NCBI RefSeq assembly: GCF_001484685.1
Contig: NZ_CP012200.1
Location: forward strand, 1,110,321-1,174,320
Reading direction: 5' to 3'
Length of the DNA: 64,000 nucleotides
DNA from: Thermococcus sp. 2319x1
GTDB lineage: Archaea > Methanobacteriota_B > Thermococci > Thermococcales > Thermococcaceae
In this document: positions 23,620 through 33,273 of the stretch, one piece after another
Layout: each line of letters starts with the position of its first letter
Position numbering within the stretch: the first letter of the stretch is position 1
Program-made: the position numbers and the translations under genes
The notes under the pieces: model-generated
The model's database searches: none
What the model was told of the DNA's origin: nothing
What the model saw: only the letters and a program-made list of their open reading frames with translations

Positions 23620-24492
23620 ATGCTTGAAATCCAGAGGGCTGTGATAGATGTTCTCAAAAAGGTTCGAGAACACAGGTTGCTCTATGAAAGGAACGAAGAG
23701 GCGGTGAAGCAGCATCTTATAGGAGGGATATTCAAAGCCTTAGGATGGAACTGGGAGAACCCAAAAGAGGTAAGACCCGAAGAGAGAACGGAAGAAGGAA
23801 AGGCCGACTATGCCCTCGTCATCAATGACAAAGTGGTGGCCTATTTGGAGGCCAAAAATTTAAGCGTAAACGTTTTGAGAAGTGAAAAACCCCTAAGACA
23901 GCTCGCCAAATACTGCTTTTCTCATGGAGTTAAATACGGTATCTTAACAAACGGCATACAATGGAAAGTAGTGAAGTCCTTCGAAGAAAACTCCACTCTT
24001 GAGGATAGGGTTCTTATGAAAATAGACCTCTTTAACGAGCCTCTTGAGAAAAGCTCCTTGAAACTCAGCTTTCTATCAAAGGAAAGGATATCCTCGCTGG
24101 AAGAATACGCCAACTACCTAAAAGCTTTTTACTGGGGATTCGAAATGCTCAGGGCGAAAGGATACTCAAAAGATTCCCTCATTTCATACCTGCAGAGCAC
24201 GATAAGGCCAAGCTTTTTCCTTCTGGAGCACCTGAGCGGTGATGAAATTCCGCAGGCCCTCTACGTATACGACAATGGATGGAAAGTTGTCCCCCTAATC
24301 GAGAAGAGCATGAAGGGTGTTCTGCTTTCCCTGTTGTTATATTTAGCGGAGAAAGCGGAGAAAAAAGAAAAAACCGAATTGCTTAAAGCTTATGAGCACT
24401 TGAGAGGAGTTCCTTTGGATAGGGAGAAAATAATGTTTCTCCTTAAAGGCCTGGAAAAAGAGAAGGGCATTAAGGTGGGAATTGAAATCTAA
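23620..24492 (+). CDS. Stand-alone HsdR N-terminal-like PD-(D/E)xK nuclease-like protein
   Basis: This 290-residue protein resembles the N-terminal domain of type I restriction R subunits. LIGGIFKALGWNWENPKEV is followed by KADYALVINDKVVAYLEAKN, the D...ExK nuclease core at about residues 66-83, then QLAKYCFSHGVKYGILTNGIQW. No helicase domain, methylase or specificity subunit is nearby, so it is not a complete restriction system. The C-terminal half is helical and unknown. Such orphan proteins are widespread in archaea; the function is unassigned. Confidence 0.75.
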   Translation: MLEIQRAVIDVLKKVREHRLLYERNEEAVKQHLIGGIFKALGWNWENPKEVRPEERTEEGKADYALVINDKVVAYLEAKNLSVNVLRSEKPLRQLAKYCFSHGVKYGILTNGIQWKVVKSFEENSTLEDRVLMKIDLFNEPLEKSSLKLSFLSKERISSLEEYANYLKAFYWGFEMLRAKGYSKDSLISYLQSTIRPSFFLLEHLSGDEIPQALYVYDNGWKVVPLIEKSMKGVLLSLLLYLAEKAEKKEKTELLKAYEHLRGVPLDREKIMFLLKGLEKEKGIKVGIEI

Positions 24493-25733
24493 GGATCTTC
24501 AAAGAGCCACAATACAGCGTTGGGGAATCTCCTTGACCAGTGGTATTCGTTGTGTGTGGCACCTTTTTCTTCAATCACCATTAAGTTAACTCCCCCCCTG
24601 TATCCTTTTTCCTTGAGAATTTCGACGAGCTTTTTGTTTGTCTCTATGTAGGCTTTGGGGTCTTTTCCCTCCAATGTACCCCAGTCGATGTAGATCTTCT
24701 CTGGCCCGGCCGTGGAGTTTTTAACAAACTCGTAAATCTCGGGGTTAAACCAGAAGGCAGAGCTCATAGCGCCAACGTACTTAAAAACCTCCGGATACTT
24801 AAAGCCGGCATATATTGAGATGAGTCCTCCTAAGGAAGACCCCATTATTCCGGTTTCGTTTGGCAAAGTTCTGTATTCAGAGTCTATGTAAGGCTTCAAT
24901 GTTTCGACAATAAAGCGTACATAAGCATCGCCTTCTCCACCTTTCCCGTACTCAGAGTTCACCCAAGGAGAGTATTCGTCAATTCTTCTGTCTCCACCAT
25001 TGTCTATTCCAACAACAATTATCGCAAACCCCTTCTCTTTAAAGAGCCTCTCCAGAGTCTCATCTACCTGCCATTCCCCAGCAAAGGAAGTTGCTTGGTC
25101 AAAGAGGTTTTGCCCATCGTGCATATACAAAACCGGATATCTTCTATTGCTCTGATTGTAGTCCGGCGGGAGGTAAATCCATATCCTTCTTTCTCTGTTG
25201 TCGAGCTGGGGAATTTTCATTTTGAAGGTTATGACGTTCCCCACTATTGTATGAGTCCCAACACCGGCCTCTTCCACATAGTCCCGCCAGTGGTAGACTT
25301 TAAATTCGTATGTACCTTCTTTTTCGATCACGAGAATTCTGTTGGGAATCTCTTCTCCGTTTTTACCTTTTTCTACTGTTTCCCAAGAGCCCCTTGTGAA
25401 CTTGAACTCAATTTTTCTTCCCCTCTGAAAGCTTAAGGTAATCTCCCACTTTCCATCCGCCCTTTTCTTGAGCTTATAATCTTCATCTCCCGGATTCCAA
25501 CCATTGAAATCCCCGGCTATGTAAATACTGTCGCCCTCTGGAGTATATTCTGGAACTTCCACCACAAAAGTTACTGAAATTTTGGAGTTCTCAGGGGTAG
25601 GAGAAGTTTGAGCAATGGTGCTTGTTGAGGTTTCGGTATAGAAGGGAGTCTCTGCAGTGGGAAGTTCTTGTCCTTTTTCTATACACCCCGCAAAAAACAC
25701 CAAGCCCATTATGATCAGTGCTATCCTTCTCAT
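24489..25733 (-). CDS. Secreted lipoprotein: glycogen-binding (CBM48-like) domain plus esterase-D-type hydrolase
   Basis: This protein of about 414 residues starts with a lipoprotein signal (hydrophobic stretch ending FFAGC) and a Ser/Thr-rich linker. It then has a beta-sandwich similar to CBM48/CBM20 (IYIAGDFNGWNPG at about 70-85). The C-terminal alpha/beta hydrolase of the enterochelin-esterase/esterase-D family has the nucleophile elbow GSSLGG, VLYMHDGQNLFD and a late His (ATHNEYHW). It is anchored outside the membrane. The carbohydrate-binding module suggests an ester or acyl group on a polysaccharide as substrate; that is inference. ATG 25733 is preferred over GTG 25742. A TATA-like aaatttaaaata lies about 35 bp upstream. 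Confidence 0.82.
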   Translation of the reverse strand: MRRIALIIMGLVFFAGCIEKGQELPTAETPFYTETSTSTIAQTSPTPENSKISVTFVVEVPEYTPEGDSIYIAGDFNGWNPGDEDYKLKKRADGKWEITLSFQRGRKIEFKFTRGSWETVEKGKNGEEIPNRILVIEKEGTYEFKVYHWRDYVEEAGVGTHTIVGNVITFKMKIPQLDNRERRIWIYLPPDYNQSNRRYPVLYMHDGQNLFDQATSFAGEWQVDETLERLFKEKGFAIIVVGIDNGGDRRIDEYSPWVNSEYGKGGEGDAYVRFIVETLKPYIDSEYRTLPNETGIMGSSLGGLISIYAGFKYPEVFKYVGAMSSAFWFNPEIYEFVKNSTAGPEKIYIDWGTLEGKDPKAYIETNKKLVEILKEKGYRGGVNLMVIEEKGATHNEYHWSRRFPNAVLWLFEDP

Positions 25734-25913
25734 TGCAACCACGAAGGTGTTTTATTTGTTTGAGACTATTTTAAATTTGCTGGACACTCTTGGGAATAAA
25801 ACATCTTCAAAAATTTCGACAAAAGAACAGCCTTATAGGAGCTCATCAATCCAAAGAAAAATGCCTCCCCAAAAATTATAAATTCCCCAAGAAGAACTCA
25901 AAGGGGGAGAGCA

Positions 25914-26843
25914 ATGATAAAGAACAAGCTAATTGTGGTCACCGGAGGAGCAGGGTTCATAGGCTCCCACATAGCCGAAGAGCTCAGCAAAGAGAACGAG
26001 GTGATAGTGATAGATAACCTCTACGCCGGTAAAGTTGAGAACGTCCCCCCAAATGTGAAGTTCATTCAGGCTGATATAAGGGACTACCAAAGCATGGCCG
26101 AGCTAATTTCTCAAGCGGATTACGTTTTTCATGAAGCTGCTTTAGTTAGCGTTGTTGAAAGCGTAGAAAAGCCAGTTCTCACGGAGGAGATAAACGTTCT
26201 CGGCACTTTAAACATTCTAAAAGCCCTCAGCGAGGGGCATGGAAAGTTGATTTTCGCTTCATCTGCCGCAGTCTATGGGGACAACCAGAACCTCCCCCTC
26301 AAAGAGAGCGAAAAACCCAATCCTTTGTCTCCCTATGGCGTGACAAAGGTAGCTGGAGAGTACTACTGCAAGGTCTTTTACGAGCTTTATGGGGTTCCAA
26401 CTGCAAGCTTGAGGTATTTCAACGTTTTTGGAGAAAGGCAAGGCTACAATCAATATGCCGGTGTTATAAGCATCTTCATAAACAGAGCTCTTAAAGGTGA
26501 ACCCCTAATAATCTACGGCGATGGAAAGCAAACGAGGGACTTCATTTACGTTAAAGATGTTGTAAAGGCAAACATCCTTGTAGCTAAGAGCAACAAGGCA
26601 AACGGAAAGGTCTTCAACGTTGCGAGGGGAGAGAGAACAACAATACTTGAACTTGCGCTCAAGATCATCGATGCAACAAGCTCGTTGAGTTCAATCATCT
26701 TCGACAAGCCAAGACCGGGGGACATAAGGCACAGTCAAGCCGATATAAGCGAGATAAGGAAACTTGGTTTTGAGCCGGAATACTCGCTTGAGGAGGGATT
26801 ATTGAGGACAATTGAGTGGTACAAGCACAGGGGAGTGGGATGA
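25914..26843 (+). CDS. NAD-dependent sugar epimerase/dehydratase (GalE-like)
   Basis: This 309-residue extended short-chain dehydrogenase has GGAGFIGSH at the N-terminus for NAD binding. The catalytic SSAAVYG and YGVTK (Tyr and Lys at about 141 and 145) and the NVFGERQ and YGDGKQTRDFIYVKDV blocks are those of UDP-sugar 4-epimerases. It likely supplies galactose-type nucleotide sugars for cell-surface glycans; the exact substrate is not readable. GGGGGAG precedes the ATG. It is coupled by ATGA overlap to a membrane protein of unknown function. Confidence 0.88.
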   Translation: MIKNKLIVVTGGAGFIGSHIAEELSKENEVIVIDNLYAGKVENVPPNVKFIQADIRDYQSMAELISQADYVFHEAALVSVVESVEKPVLTEEINVLGTLNILKALSEGHGKLIFASSAAVYGDNQNLPLKESEKPNPLSPYGVTKVAGEYYCKVFYELYGVPTASLRYFNVFGERQGYNQYAGVISIFINRALKGEPLIIYGDGKQTRDFIYVKDVVKANILVAKSNKANGKVFNVARGERTTILELALKIIDATSSLSSIIFDKPRPGDIRHSQADISEIRKLGFEPEYSLEEGLLRTIEWYKHRGVG

Positions 26844-27775
26844 AGCAAATTGTCCTCAAAAGAAGTGTCAGGGGAATCTTGTTCCTTACGGCATTCGGGC
26901 TGGTAGTTGGTGTGCCAATGCTTGTGAGAGTCCTTGCCCGTGATGTCCCTCTCAAGATAAAAGCTGGAGCGATTGCTTTCATTTGTTTGTGGTTTGGGCT
27001 CACTCTTTTTGCATTCTACCGAACAAAGAGAAGCCTCAAAAAAGTTGAAGAGTTAGAAAGGCTTATTTCCGTTATTGGAGATGAGATCAGCTTTTCCACT
27101 CCAGTAAAAGCTGAGGTTGGATATTTCTATGCGAATGGCCGTTGGAGCTCAAGCGGAAAAAGCAGAAGCTACCACGTTTTTAGAAACTTCGTGAAGGAAT
27201 CTGAGGGCACCTTAAGTTCCCTAAAGTTTGAAAACAGGCCTTTCCTTCTTGCAATTGCCCAAGACGGAGAGGGCGAGGTTCGTCTTCCGGGGATTAAGAT
27301 TTTGAATGAGACACTTCAAGGAGTCCTTATACTGTATGCAAAGCCTTCCTATAAATTCAGCTTTCCCGTTGAAAGCCTCGGTGTCTCCCATGGAGAAGAC
27401 TTTGTCGAGGCCAGAATAGAAGAGATTGAAAACGGGTTTAGGGTCTCGGTGAGCGCAAACCTCTCAAAGGCAAAAAGAGCTAAAGTGGAGCTAATTTCAA
27501 GAGAAAAAAGAGACGTTAAAGAGCTCATCGGCGATACAAAAAACATTGGAGTTTTTGAAAAAGAATTTCTAAACGAGCCTTTGGTAATAGTTGGGCACCA
27601 TGACCAGATAAGCCCCTTGGAAATCCTAAAAGCTGGGAAATTCGGAAGGATAATATCTGGACATGGAAAGTTCATCCTCAGGTTAGCGCTGGATGTTCCC
27701 TTTAGGCCAGATATAAAAGAAGAAATTGAGTTTGAGGTTATCCCAAGGGAGGAGATTACTTCTTGGGGACTCTGA
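26840..27775 (+). CDS. Membrane-anchored protein of unknown function
   Basis: This 311-residue protein starts at ATG 26840 within the epimerase stop (ATGA), with GGGGAGTGGG upstream. Two hydrophobic helices near residues 13-32 and 44-64 are followed by about 240 soluble residues rich in beta-strand patterns, with SYHVFRNF and [17 protein letters not shown] do not recognise the family. Coupling to a sugar epimerase suggests a cell-envelope role, which is inference only. It converges on pfdA with a 20-nt overlap. Confidence 0.75.
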   Translation: MKQIVLKRSVRGILFLTAFGLVVGVPMLVRVLARDVPLKIKAGAIAFICLWFGLTLFAFYRTKRSLKKVEELERLISVIGDEISFSTPVKAEVGYFYANGRWSSSGKSRSYHVFRNFVKESEGTLSSLKFENRPFLLAIAQDGEGEVRLPGIKILNETLQGVLILYAKPSYKFSFPVESLGVSHGEDFVEARIEEIENGFRVSVSANLSKAKRAKVELISREKRDVKELIGDTKNIGVFEKEFLNEPLVIVGHHDQISPLEILKAGKFGRIISGHGKFILRLALDVPFRPDIKEEIEFEVIPREEITSWGL

Positions 27776-28199
27776 AGCTCATCGCCTGCTTTTGTTGCAA
27801 TTGTTGGGCTTTTTGAGCTAATTCTTGAAGCTTGTGTTCCAGCTGGTGTAACGCTTCTTGGGTCTTTGCAATGGCACTTTCATACTCCTTGATCCTCTCT
27901 TCAAGGTATACTATTGCATCATCAATGCTCTTCTCGATTGCGTATCCGGAACCAACGCTAACTATGACATTGTTTTTGTCCTCTATCCTTCCCTTTAAGA
28001 ACGAACCAGCCCCTATTGGGACGAGAATCTCGGGCTTCTCTTCCTCAACGCTTTTTAGCCCTTCAAGGGTCTCTTTTACGGCCTGGAACTCATTCTTACC
28101 GAGGGTTAAGAGCTCAAGGTTTTGGGCCAAAAGCTGTGCCTGGGCTTGTAAAAGCTGATACTCATAAGCCAATCTCTCAAGCTGTTCTCTGTTTTCCAT
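27756..28199 (-). CDS. pfdA: Prefoldin subunit alpha
   Basis: This 147-residue chaperone subunit has N- and C-terminal coiled coils ([20 protein letters not shown] and the glutamine-rich [20 protein letters not shown]). They flank a central beta-hairpin region with [14 protein letters not shown] and [12 protein letters not shown], the diagnostic alpha-class prefoldin core. It forms a hexamer with beta subunits and hands unfolded proteins to the thermosome. ATG 28199 has GGTGATG with good spacing; 28205 is an alternative. It is downstream of the eL20 gene in the conserved archaeal translation cluster. Confidence 0.93.
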   Translation of the reverse strand: MENREQLERLAYEYQLLQAQAQLLAQNLELLTLGKNEFQAVKETLEGLKSVEEEKPEILVPIGAGSFLKGRIEDKNNVIVSVGSGYAIEKSIDDAIVYLEERIKEYESAIAKTQEALHQLEHKLQELAQKAQQLQQKQAMSFRVPKK

Positions 28200-28259
28200 T
28201 TCCATCACCAAAAAGAGTCACCGGAGAAGTTTTTAAGAATATTGTTAAAAAATAAAGTG

Positions 28260-28496
28260 TCAGGCAAGCTCTAAGCTGAGTCTTCTAACTACTGGGTTCT
28301 CAGCCTCTTCTGGCTTTATCTCTTCAACGCTCTCTATGTATATCTTTGACCTCTTAACGCGGTGCTTGCTTCCAATCCCTGAAAGGACAAGCTCCTTTAT
28401 GTCTTCTGGTTTTAATGCCCTGTACTCCTTGGTGAACCTAAACTTCTTTCCGTTCTTCTCAAAGACCCCCTTAACTCTGAACACCTTAACCTCCAT
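28260..28496 (-). CDS. rpl18a: Large ribosomal subunit protein eL20 (L18a/LX)
   Basis: This 78-residue basic protein starts [19 protein letters not shown] and has the [22 protein letters not shown] pattern of archaeal LX/eL20. It is cotranscribed with aIF6, eL31 and eL39 in the order usual for archaea, separated from aIF6 by 6 nt. The length fits the single-domain archaeal form. Confidence 0.95.
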   Translation of the reverse strand: MEVKVFRVKGVFEKNGKKFRFTKEYRALKPEDIKELVLSGIGSKHRVKRSKIYIESVEEIKPEEAENPVVRRLSLELA

Positions 28497-28502
28497 CGCC
28501 CA

Positions 28503-29189
28503 TCACCCCAAAAAGCCCAATGCCTCTTCAATCTTAACTATCTCGGGACCAGTTGTGAGGTGCCCAACTACAACACCAAAGGAATTTGCAATCATGCATG
28601 AGCCCACAAAGGGAACACCCATGTTGGCAGTTCCCACATAAAAATCAACTTTGAAGAGGTCTTCAAGCCACTCAAGCTCTTCATCAGTTGCTTCGGGATG
28701 AACAAGACCTCCCTTGTTCGTAACCACTCCAACGCTTCCAACTGCGTGGTAGTTGGCTATTACTCCCCTCTCCACTTCGACACCAAAGATATCCTCGAAC
28801 TGCTTTGCTTCTTCCCTCGTGAACTTTGAGCTTATCAAAGCAGCTTTATCGTTCACAAGTATAAGGTTTCCAAAGGCGGTAAGCTTGCTTAAAACTGGCT
28901 CAACCCTGACGTCCAGGCCGTTCTCTTCCAGGGAGGTTTTAATTTTCTCAAGCTCGGAGTCCCAGATGTAGTATGGGACTACTACGGCATTCGAGTTTGC
29001 CGCGGCAAAGATCCCAACTATTCTTGACTTCATTATACTCGTTTCAATAATCGGAACCTTTAAAACTTCCCTAAGGACGTTAAGCTTCTTCTCCTGAAGC
29101 CCTTCTCTAACTAGGGCAAACTTATCAGTGGCCAAGCCAAATACACCAAGATATGGCGAGTTTTCAAAGTCCAGTCTTTCAATGTGCAT
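28503..29189 (-). CDS. eif6: Translation initiation factor 6 (aIF6), ribosome anti-association factor
   Basis: This 228-residue protein has the pseudo-fivefold repeated fold of IF6: GVFGLATDKFALV, repeated GxxxAANSNAVVVP, GNLILVNDKAALIS, SVGVVTNKGGLVHP and SFGVVVGHLTTGPE. It binds the large subunit and blocks premature joining. ATG 29189 has GAGGTG five bases upstream; an in-frame start at 29213 is too early. It lies between eL31 and eL20. Confidence 0.96.
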   Translation of the reverse strand: MHIERLDFENSPYLGVFGLATDKFALVREGLQEKKLNVLREVLKVPIIETSIMKSRIVGIFAAANSNAVVVPYYIWDSELEKIKTSLEENGLDVRVEPVLSKLTAFGNLILVNDKAALISSKFTREEAKQFEDIFGVEVERGVIANYHAVGSVGVVTNKGGLVHPEATDEELEWLEDLFKVDFYVGTANMGVPFVGSCMIANSFGVVVGHLTTGPEIVKIEEALGFLG

Positions 29190-29229
29190 TTCCACACCTC
29201 GGTTTTCCCTCATTGGAAAAAATTAGGAA

Positions 29230-29490
29230 TCAAGCGAGGTGGACTTCAGCCACCTTAACGCCTTCCCTCTCCTCGATGGTTACCTTGACACGGAGCTTGC
29301 TTGGTGGCTTCTCGATACCCCTCTCCCAGATCTTTTCGTTAACGTCCGTGCCTATTATGACCTCATCTGCCTTTGTGTGCCTCGCTATAAACTCCCTAAC
29401 AAAACGAGCGGCTCTTGGCGCTCTCTTCCATCTAGGAACGATCTTTTTGATTTTTCTAATTGGGACAACGTAAATTCTCTCTTCCGCCAT
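29230..29490 (-). CDS. rpl31e: Large ribosomal subunit protein eL31
   Basis: This 86-residue basic protein starts [17 protein letters not shown] and contains [21 protein letters not shown] and [19 protein letters not shown], the standard L31e sequence found near the exit tunnel. It is second in the operon after eL39, with a 6-nt gap. Confidence 0.97.
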   Translation of the reverse strand: MAEERIYVVPIRKIKKIVPRWKRAPRAARFVREFIARHTKADEVIIGTDVNEKIWERGIEKPPSKLRVKVTIEEREGVKVAEVHLA

Positions 29491-29496
29491 CTCACA

Positions 29497-29652
29497 TCAC
29501 TCCTTAAGCTTGGTTCTCCTCCAGTATCTTCTCTTGGGGTGTGTCAAAACCCTTCTGTTGGTTTTCACAATAACCCAAACAGGTACTCTCCTATTTTGCT
29601 TAGCTGCCTTTGCCAGGCGGAGCTTCTTTGCCAACGGTTTGTTTCTTGCCAT
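29497..29652 (-). CDS. rpl39e: Large ribosomal subunit protein eL39
   Basis: This 51-residue, extremely basic protein starts [20 protein letters not shown], with [13 protein letters not shown] and a C-terminal YWRRTKLKE, the complete L39e. ATG 29652 follows GGGAGGGG. A TATA-like aatttaaataag near 29722 (minus strand) would serve the whole operon. Confidence 0.97.
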   Translation of the reverse strand: MARNKPLAKKLRLAKAAKQNRRVPVWVIVKTNRRVLTHPKRRYWRRTKLKE

Positions 29653-29799
29653 TCTTAACCCCTCCCTAAGTTGTGAACGTGAAAAGCCCAACTAATGCCC
29701 GATTAGTAAAGCCTTATTTAAATTTTTGCTTTCACTCACATTCAAAGATTAGGGGTTAAAAAGCTTTTCATTCGAATGGGCAGGAAAAAGAAGAAAAGG

Positions 29800-30963
29800 T
29801 CACCCTATCTGGAAAGCTGTGCTCCTAAGTTCTCCCCTCTCAAAGCGGTGTGGGTCATACCACTCCCAGTCAAGTGGCACGTGAGTTTTTCCTTTAACAA
29901 TAAGCTCTGCCATTGCTTCTCCAACTCCCGGAGCCATCATGAAACCGTGTCCGCTGAAACCGGCTGCAATGTAAAAGCCATCTATGGAGTTAATCTTTCC
30001 TATGGCCGGGTTGCTGTCTGGAGTTTTTGCATATTGTCCTGCCCACTGCCTCAACACGTGAACGTATTTTAACGCCGGGATTATCCTCGTTGCCCATTTG
30101 AGCACTTCCCTCAAGAAGTCATACGTTGGAGTCACATCGTATGTTGGACCATGCTCCAGTCCAGTCCCACAAATTACCCCGCCATCCTCCCCATCTTGAA
30201 TTACGTAGGAGTCGTTCCATGCTGGTGGGCATACAAGCGGTTCAATCTGGCCTTCTTTAAGAGGTTCCGTTTTGACAATTTGATGCTTATAGGGCTTTAT
30301 CGGGATGAAATCCCTATCCAGTCCAGCCATCTCATTTATTATCGGTGCCCAAGCGTTTGTAGCGTTAACAACAACGTCAGCTTTTATAGTCCCCCTGTTT
30401 GTTTTCACCCCTTTGACCTCGTTGTTTTCCACGATAATATCAGTTACCTCGGTGTATTCATAAATCTCAGCCCCGAGCTCTTTGGCTTTTCTTGAAAAGG
30501 CAAAGACGGTTTTGAAGGGATTCGCCTTCCCATCGGTTGGGTTCCACTGTCCGGCCAAGAACTCATCGGCATTTAATAGAGGAACTATCTCTTTTGCCTC
30601 CTCTGGAGTTATGAGCCTTGTTGGGACGCCGAACCTGTTGTGGAGCTTTATGTTCTCCTTAAACGCCTCAACTTCCTCTTCAGTTGTTGCGAGGAAGAGA
30701 TACCCAGTCTGCTTGAAGTTTATGTCGTATTCAAGTTCCTCGCTAAGCTTTTTCCATCTCTCAACGTTGTATTTTTGCAACTTAATGTTTGCCTCATCCG
30801 TAAACTGCTGCCTGATTCCAGTTGCACACCTAAACGTTGAGCCACTCCCAAGATATTCCTTCTCAACGAGAACAACGTCAACACCAAGCTTTGCCAGATG
30901 GTAGGCTATTGAAGTGCCGGTGCTTCCTCCGCCTATGACAACTACCTCAGCTTTACTCTTCAT
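29800..30963 (-). CDS. pdhB: L-proline dehydrogenase complex, beta (catalytic, FAD) subunit
   Basis: This 387-residue DadA/sarcosine-oxidase-type flavoprotein has the dinucleotide motif VVVIGGGSTGTSIAYHLAK at the N-terminus, STFRCATGIRQQF, and the C-terminal FSGHGFMMAPGVGEAMAEL FAD-binding block. In Pyrococcus and Thermococcus the beta subunit of dye-linked proline dehydrogenase oxidises L-proline to pyrroline-5-carboxylate. The adjacent order alpha, ferredoxin, 2Fe-2S protein, beta matches the pdhAFXB cluster. It overlaps the upstream small subunit gene by 11 nt. Confidence 0.88.
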   Translation of the reverse strand: MKSKAEVVVIGGGSTGTSIAYHLAKLGVDVVLVEKEYLGSGSTFRCATGIRQQFTDEANIKLQKYNVERWKKLSEELEYDINFKQTGYLFLATTEEEVEAFKENIKLHNRFGVPTRLITPEEAKEIVPLLNADEFLAGQWNPTDGKANPFKTVFAFSRKAKELGAEIYEYTEVTDIIVENNEVKGVKTNRGTIKADVVVNATNAWAPIINEMAGLDRDFIPIKPYKHQIVKTEPLKEGQIEPLVCPPAWNDSYVIQDGEDGGVICGTGLEHGPTYDVTPTYDFLREVLKWATRIIPALKYVHVLRQWAGQYAKTPDSNPAIGKINSIDGFYIAAGFSGHGFMMAPGVGEAMAELIVKGKTHVPLDWEWYDPHRFERGELRSTAFQIG

Positions 30964-31234
30964 TCATATCACCCACCAGAACTCCTGCCGGAACTGGTCT
31001 AATTGGAATTCTCGTTGCGGGGAGCTTTATCTCATCCGGGCTCTTCCCGGTTTTTCTTGCTATTATGCTGATCACCATGGGAAGGCACGTCCTTCCCTGA
31101 CATGGCCCCATGCCAATCCTCAAAAGGCGCTTTATCATCTCAATGTCTGCAACCCCCTGCTCAATTAGCGCCTCAATCTCCTCGAGAGTTACTTCGTTAC
31201 ATCTGCATATTATCCTCTCACCCTTTTCACTCAT
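30953..31234 (-). CDS. pdhX: Small 2Fe-2S (BFD-like) subunit of the proline dehydrogenase complex
   Basis: This 93-residue protein has CRCNEV near residue 10 and GPCQGRTC near residue 43, giving the four cysteines of a BFD-type 2Fe-2S domain. It sits between the ferredoxin and beta subunit genes with 4- and 11-nt overlaps, indicating tight coupling. It probably passes electrons between flavin subunits. The subunit name follows the published pdhAFXB order as I recall it. Confidence 0.82.
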   Translation of the reverse strand: MSEKGERIICRCNEVTLEEIEALIEQGVADIEMIKRLLRIGMGPCQGRTCLPMVISIIARKTGKSPDEIKLPATRIPIRPVPAGVLVGDMNEE

Positions 31235-31737
31235 TCTCTCACCACCTTAACGGCCCTAACATCCCATGCCAGCTCTATGGGCATCTCAACGGTTATAATC
31301 GGTGTATCCCCCTTGCTTTTCTCCCTTGGGATCACCGTCACTACTTTACCCTTCCCAACCTCCTTTCCAACCCTGTTGAGCAGAACCACCTCCTCACCAA
31401 CTTTCGGGATTGGAAGAATCTCGTGGGGCATTGTTACCCTTGCTTTGTCCCCAAGGTAGTGAACCATGAAAAACGCCAGTCCCGGGCAAATCTGCACGCA
31501 CAGAGAACAGCCGATACACTTTTCGTAATCAACGATTGGAACGGCATTTGGATGCTCCATAAGAACCGCATTGGTTGGGCATATCTCTTTGCACGGCGTA
31601 CACGGGATTTCTTGAGGGCACTCGGGAACGGCCACGGGTTTTTGCCTCAGCCTCTCTTCACTCGGCAAACCAACGTACTTTTTTAGCTCTTCAACACTTA
31701 GATAGCCTTCCCTTAGGTAGTTGGGGATCTCGCTCAT
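31231..31737 (-). CDS. pdhF: Ferredoxin-like subunit of the proline dehydrogenase complex
   Basis: This 168-residue protein has two cysteine clusters, CPQEIPCTPCKEICP near residue 40 and CIGCSLCVQICPG near residue 74, consistent with one or two 4Fe-4S clusters. A C-terminal beta-rich domain of about 70 residues follows. Its stop and start overlap both neighbours by 4 nt. It would carry electrons within the complex. Confidence 0.82.
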   Translation of the reverse strand: MSEIPNYLREGYLSVEELKKYVGLPSEERLRQKPVAVPECPQEIPCTPCKEICPTNAVLMEHPNAVPIVDYEKCIGCSLCVQICPGLAFFMVHYLGDKARVTMPHEILPIPKVGEEVVLLNRVGKEVGKGKVVTVIPREKSKGDTPIITVEMPIELAWDVRAVKVVRE

Positions 31738-33167
31738 TCTATCACCACCTTCTTAAGACCCTCAAGAACCTTTCTTCCGAAGGGTCCACTCCTGAACTCC
31801 TCAAGATCCCTCTGGGCTTTCTCTATCTCCTTAAGCCACTCTGGAGAAGCCACACCTGTGGCCAAAGCAGCCCCAATTCCGGCTATCTTCCCCTCAAGCA
31901 TTGCCGTTGTTGCCTCCTCAATACCTGCCGAATCACCGGCAACAAAAATTCCCTTTATCGTCGTCTCCATCCTTGAGTCCCTAATCACAACGTGGCCACC
32001 AAGCTCCGGAACGTACTTTATCTGACATCCAACTTGGTGGAGAAGCTCTATACTCGGCCTCAATCCAACCGCCAAGGCTATTACATCAACCTCAAAAACC
32101 TTCTCAGTTCCCGGAATAACGTTCCAGTTCTCATCGAGCTGGGCAACAACCGCTCTTTCAACCTTTTCTTTGCCTTCCGCCCTTAGAATTGTATGCCTTG
32201 TGAGTATCGGAATTCCAAGTCTTCTAACTTTAGCTGCATGAACGAAATAGCCCCCTATCTTCGGCATTGCCTCCACTATCGCCTCAACTTTCACTCCAGC
32301 CTGATAGAGCTGGTAAGCCAAAATTAGCCCAACGTTGCCGGCTCCTACTATCAAAACTCTATCTCCCGGCTTTACCCCGTAAGTGTTCATTAGGGTTTGA
32401 ATTGCCCCAGCCCCATAAACTCCGGGCAAATCGTTGTTCTCAAAGGGGATCATCCTTTCCATTGCTCCCGTTGCGACAACAACGGTCTTCCCTCTGAACT
32501 CTATCAGCTCCTTGTTCTTTCTAACTCCAACGACAAGCTTCTCCTCTCCATTTTGTAGAAGCATTATTGCGGAGGTTTCCAAGAAAATTTCAATGTTTCT
32601 CCTCTTGAGCTCTTCGCCTAATATTTCGGCAATTTTTATCCCCCTAACTCCAGCAAACTGCTCTCTCTTACCAAAGAACTTGTGGGTCTGCTTAACCAGC
32701 TGTCCTCCGAGCATCGGATTTTCATCCAGGAGAACAACCTTTGCCCCGGCATCTCTCGCATGTATGGCGGCCATCATTCCGGCCGGACCACCGCCAATCA
32801 CAATAACGTCCGCCTCTATTCTCGGCGGTTCTTTCCACTTGGGTGGCTTTATGGTTTTAGGCAAGGCAGGCTTTTCTTCTTGCCTCTCTATTTGCATGCC
32901 TTCCTCAACAAGTGTTATACAAGTCCTCACGTTTGGAATGCCATTTACCTTCATTAGGCATGAGGAACACTTCCCAATTGCACAGAAAAGCCCCCTTGGC
33001 CTGTGCTTCTTCGTGGAGTACTGGAAGGTTCTTATGCCCGCGGCATGGAGAGCCATTGCGATTGTTTCACCCTCATAGGCTTTTATCGGCTTTCCTTCAA
33101 AATAAATTGTAACCTCTTTCCCGCGGACTTTTTCAAAATTTAAAATAGGATGTTCAGTAAGTCGCAT
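31734..33167 (-). CDS. pdhA: L-proline dehydrogenase complex, alpha subunit (2Fe-2S + FAD/NAD(P) domains)
   Basis: This 477-residue protein has an N-terminal 2Fe-2S-type domain (RGLFCAIGKCSSCLMKVNG at about 59-77, with a further Cys near 83). Two dinucleotide-binding domains follow: VIVIGGGPAGMMAAIHARDAG near residue 123 and RVLIVGAGNVGLILAYQL near residue 269, with VAGDSAGIEEATTAM towards the end. It is first in the operon; GGTGAAAT precedes the start. In homologous complexes the alpha subunit has NADH dehydrogenase activity. Confidence 0.86.
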   Translation of the reverse strand: MRLTEHPILNFEKVRGKEVTIYFEGKPIKAYEGETIAMALHAAGIRTFQYSTKKHRPRGLFCAIGKCSSCLMKVNGIPNVRTCITLVEEGMQIERQEEKPALPKTIKPPKWKEPPRIEADVIVIGGGPAGMMAAIHARDAGAKVVLLDENPMLGGQLVKQTHKFFGKREQFAGVRGIKIAEILGEELKRRNIEIFLETSAIMLLQNGEEKLVVGVRKNKELIEFRGKTVVVATGAMERMIPFENNDLPGVYGAGAIQTLMNTYGVKPGDRVLIVGAGNVGLILAYQLYQAGVKVEAIVEAMPKIGGYFVHAAKVRRLGIPILTRHTILRAEGKEKVERAVVAQLDENWNVIPGTEKVFEVDVIALAVGLRPSIELLHQVGCQIKYVPELGGHVVIRDSRMETTIKGIFVAGDSAGIEEATTAMLEGKIAGIGAALATGVASPEWLKEIEKAQRDLEEFRSGPFGRKVLEGLKKVVIE

Positions 33168-33273
33168 AATATTTCACCAATGTAAAATCGGGAAGAAGTG
33201 TTTATGAGTGTTTTTTCATAAAGAGGTTATACACCTTTGGTTGTGGGGAAAAACAAAAGAAGCATAAGACAGG

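Noticed and set aside
23620-24492. Type I restriction-modification system
   Set aside because: Only an HsdR N-terminal-like domain is present; no helicase, methylase or specificity gene is nearby.
32434-33078. 214-codon plus-strand frame inside pdhA
   Set aside because: Antisense shadow of a clear flavoprotein gene.
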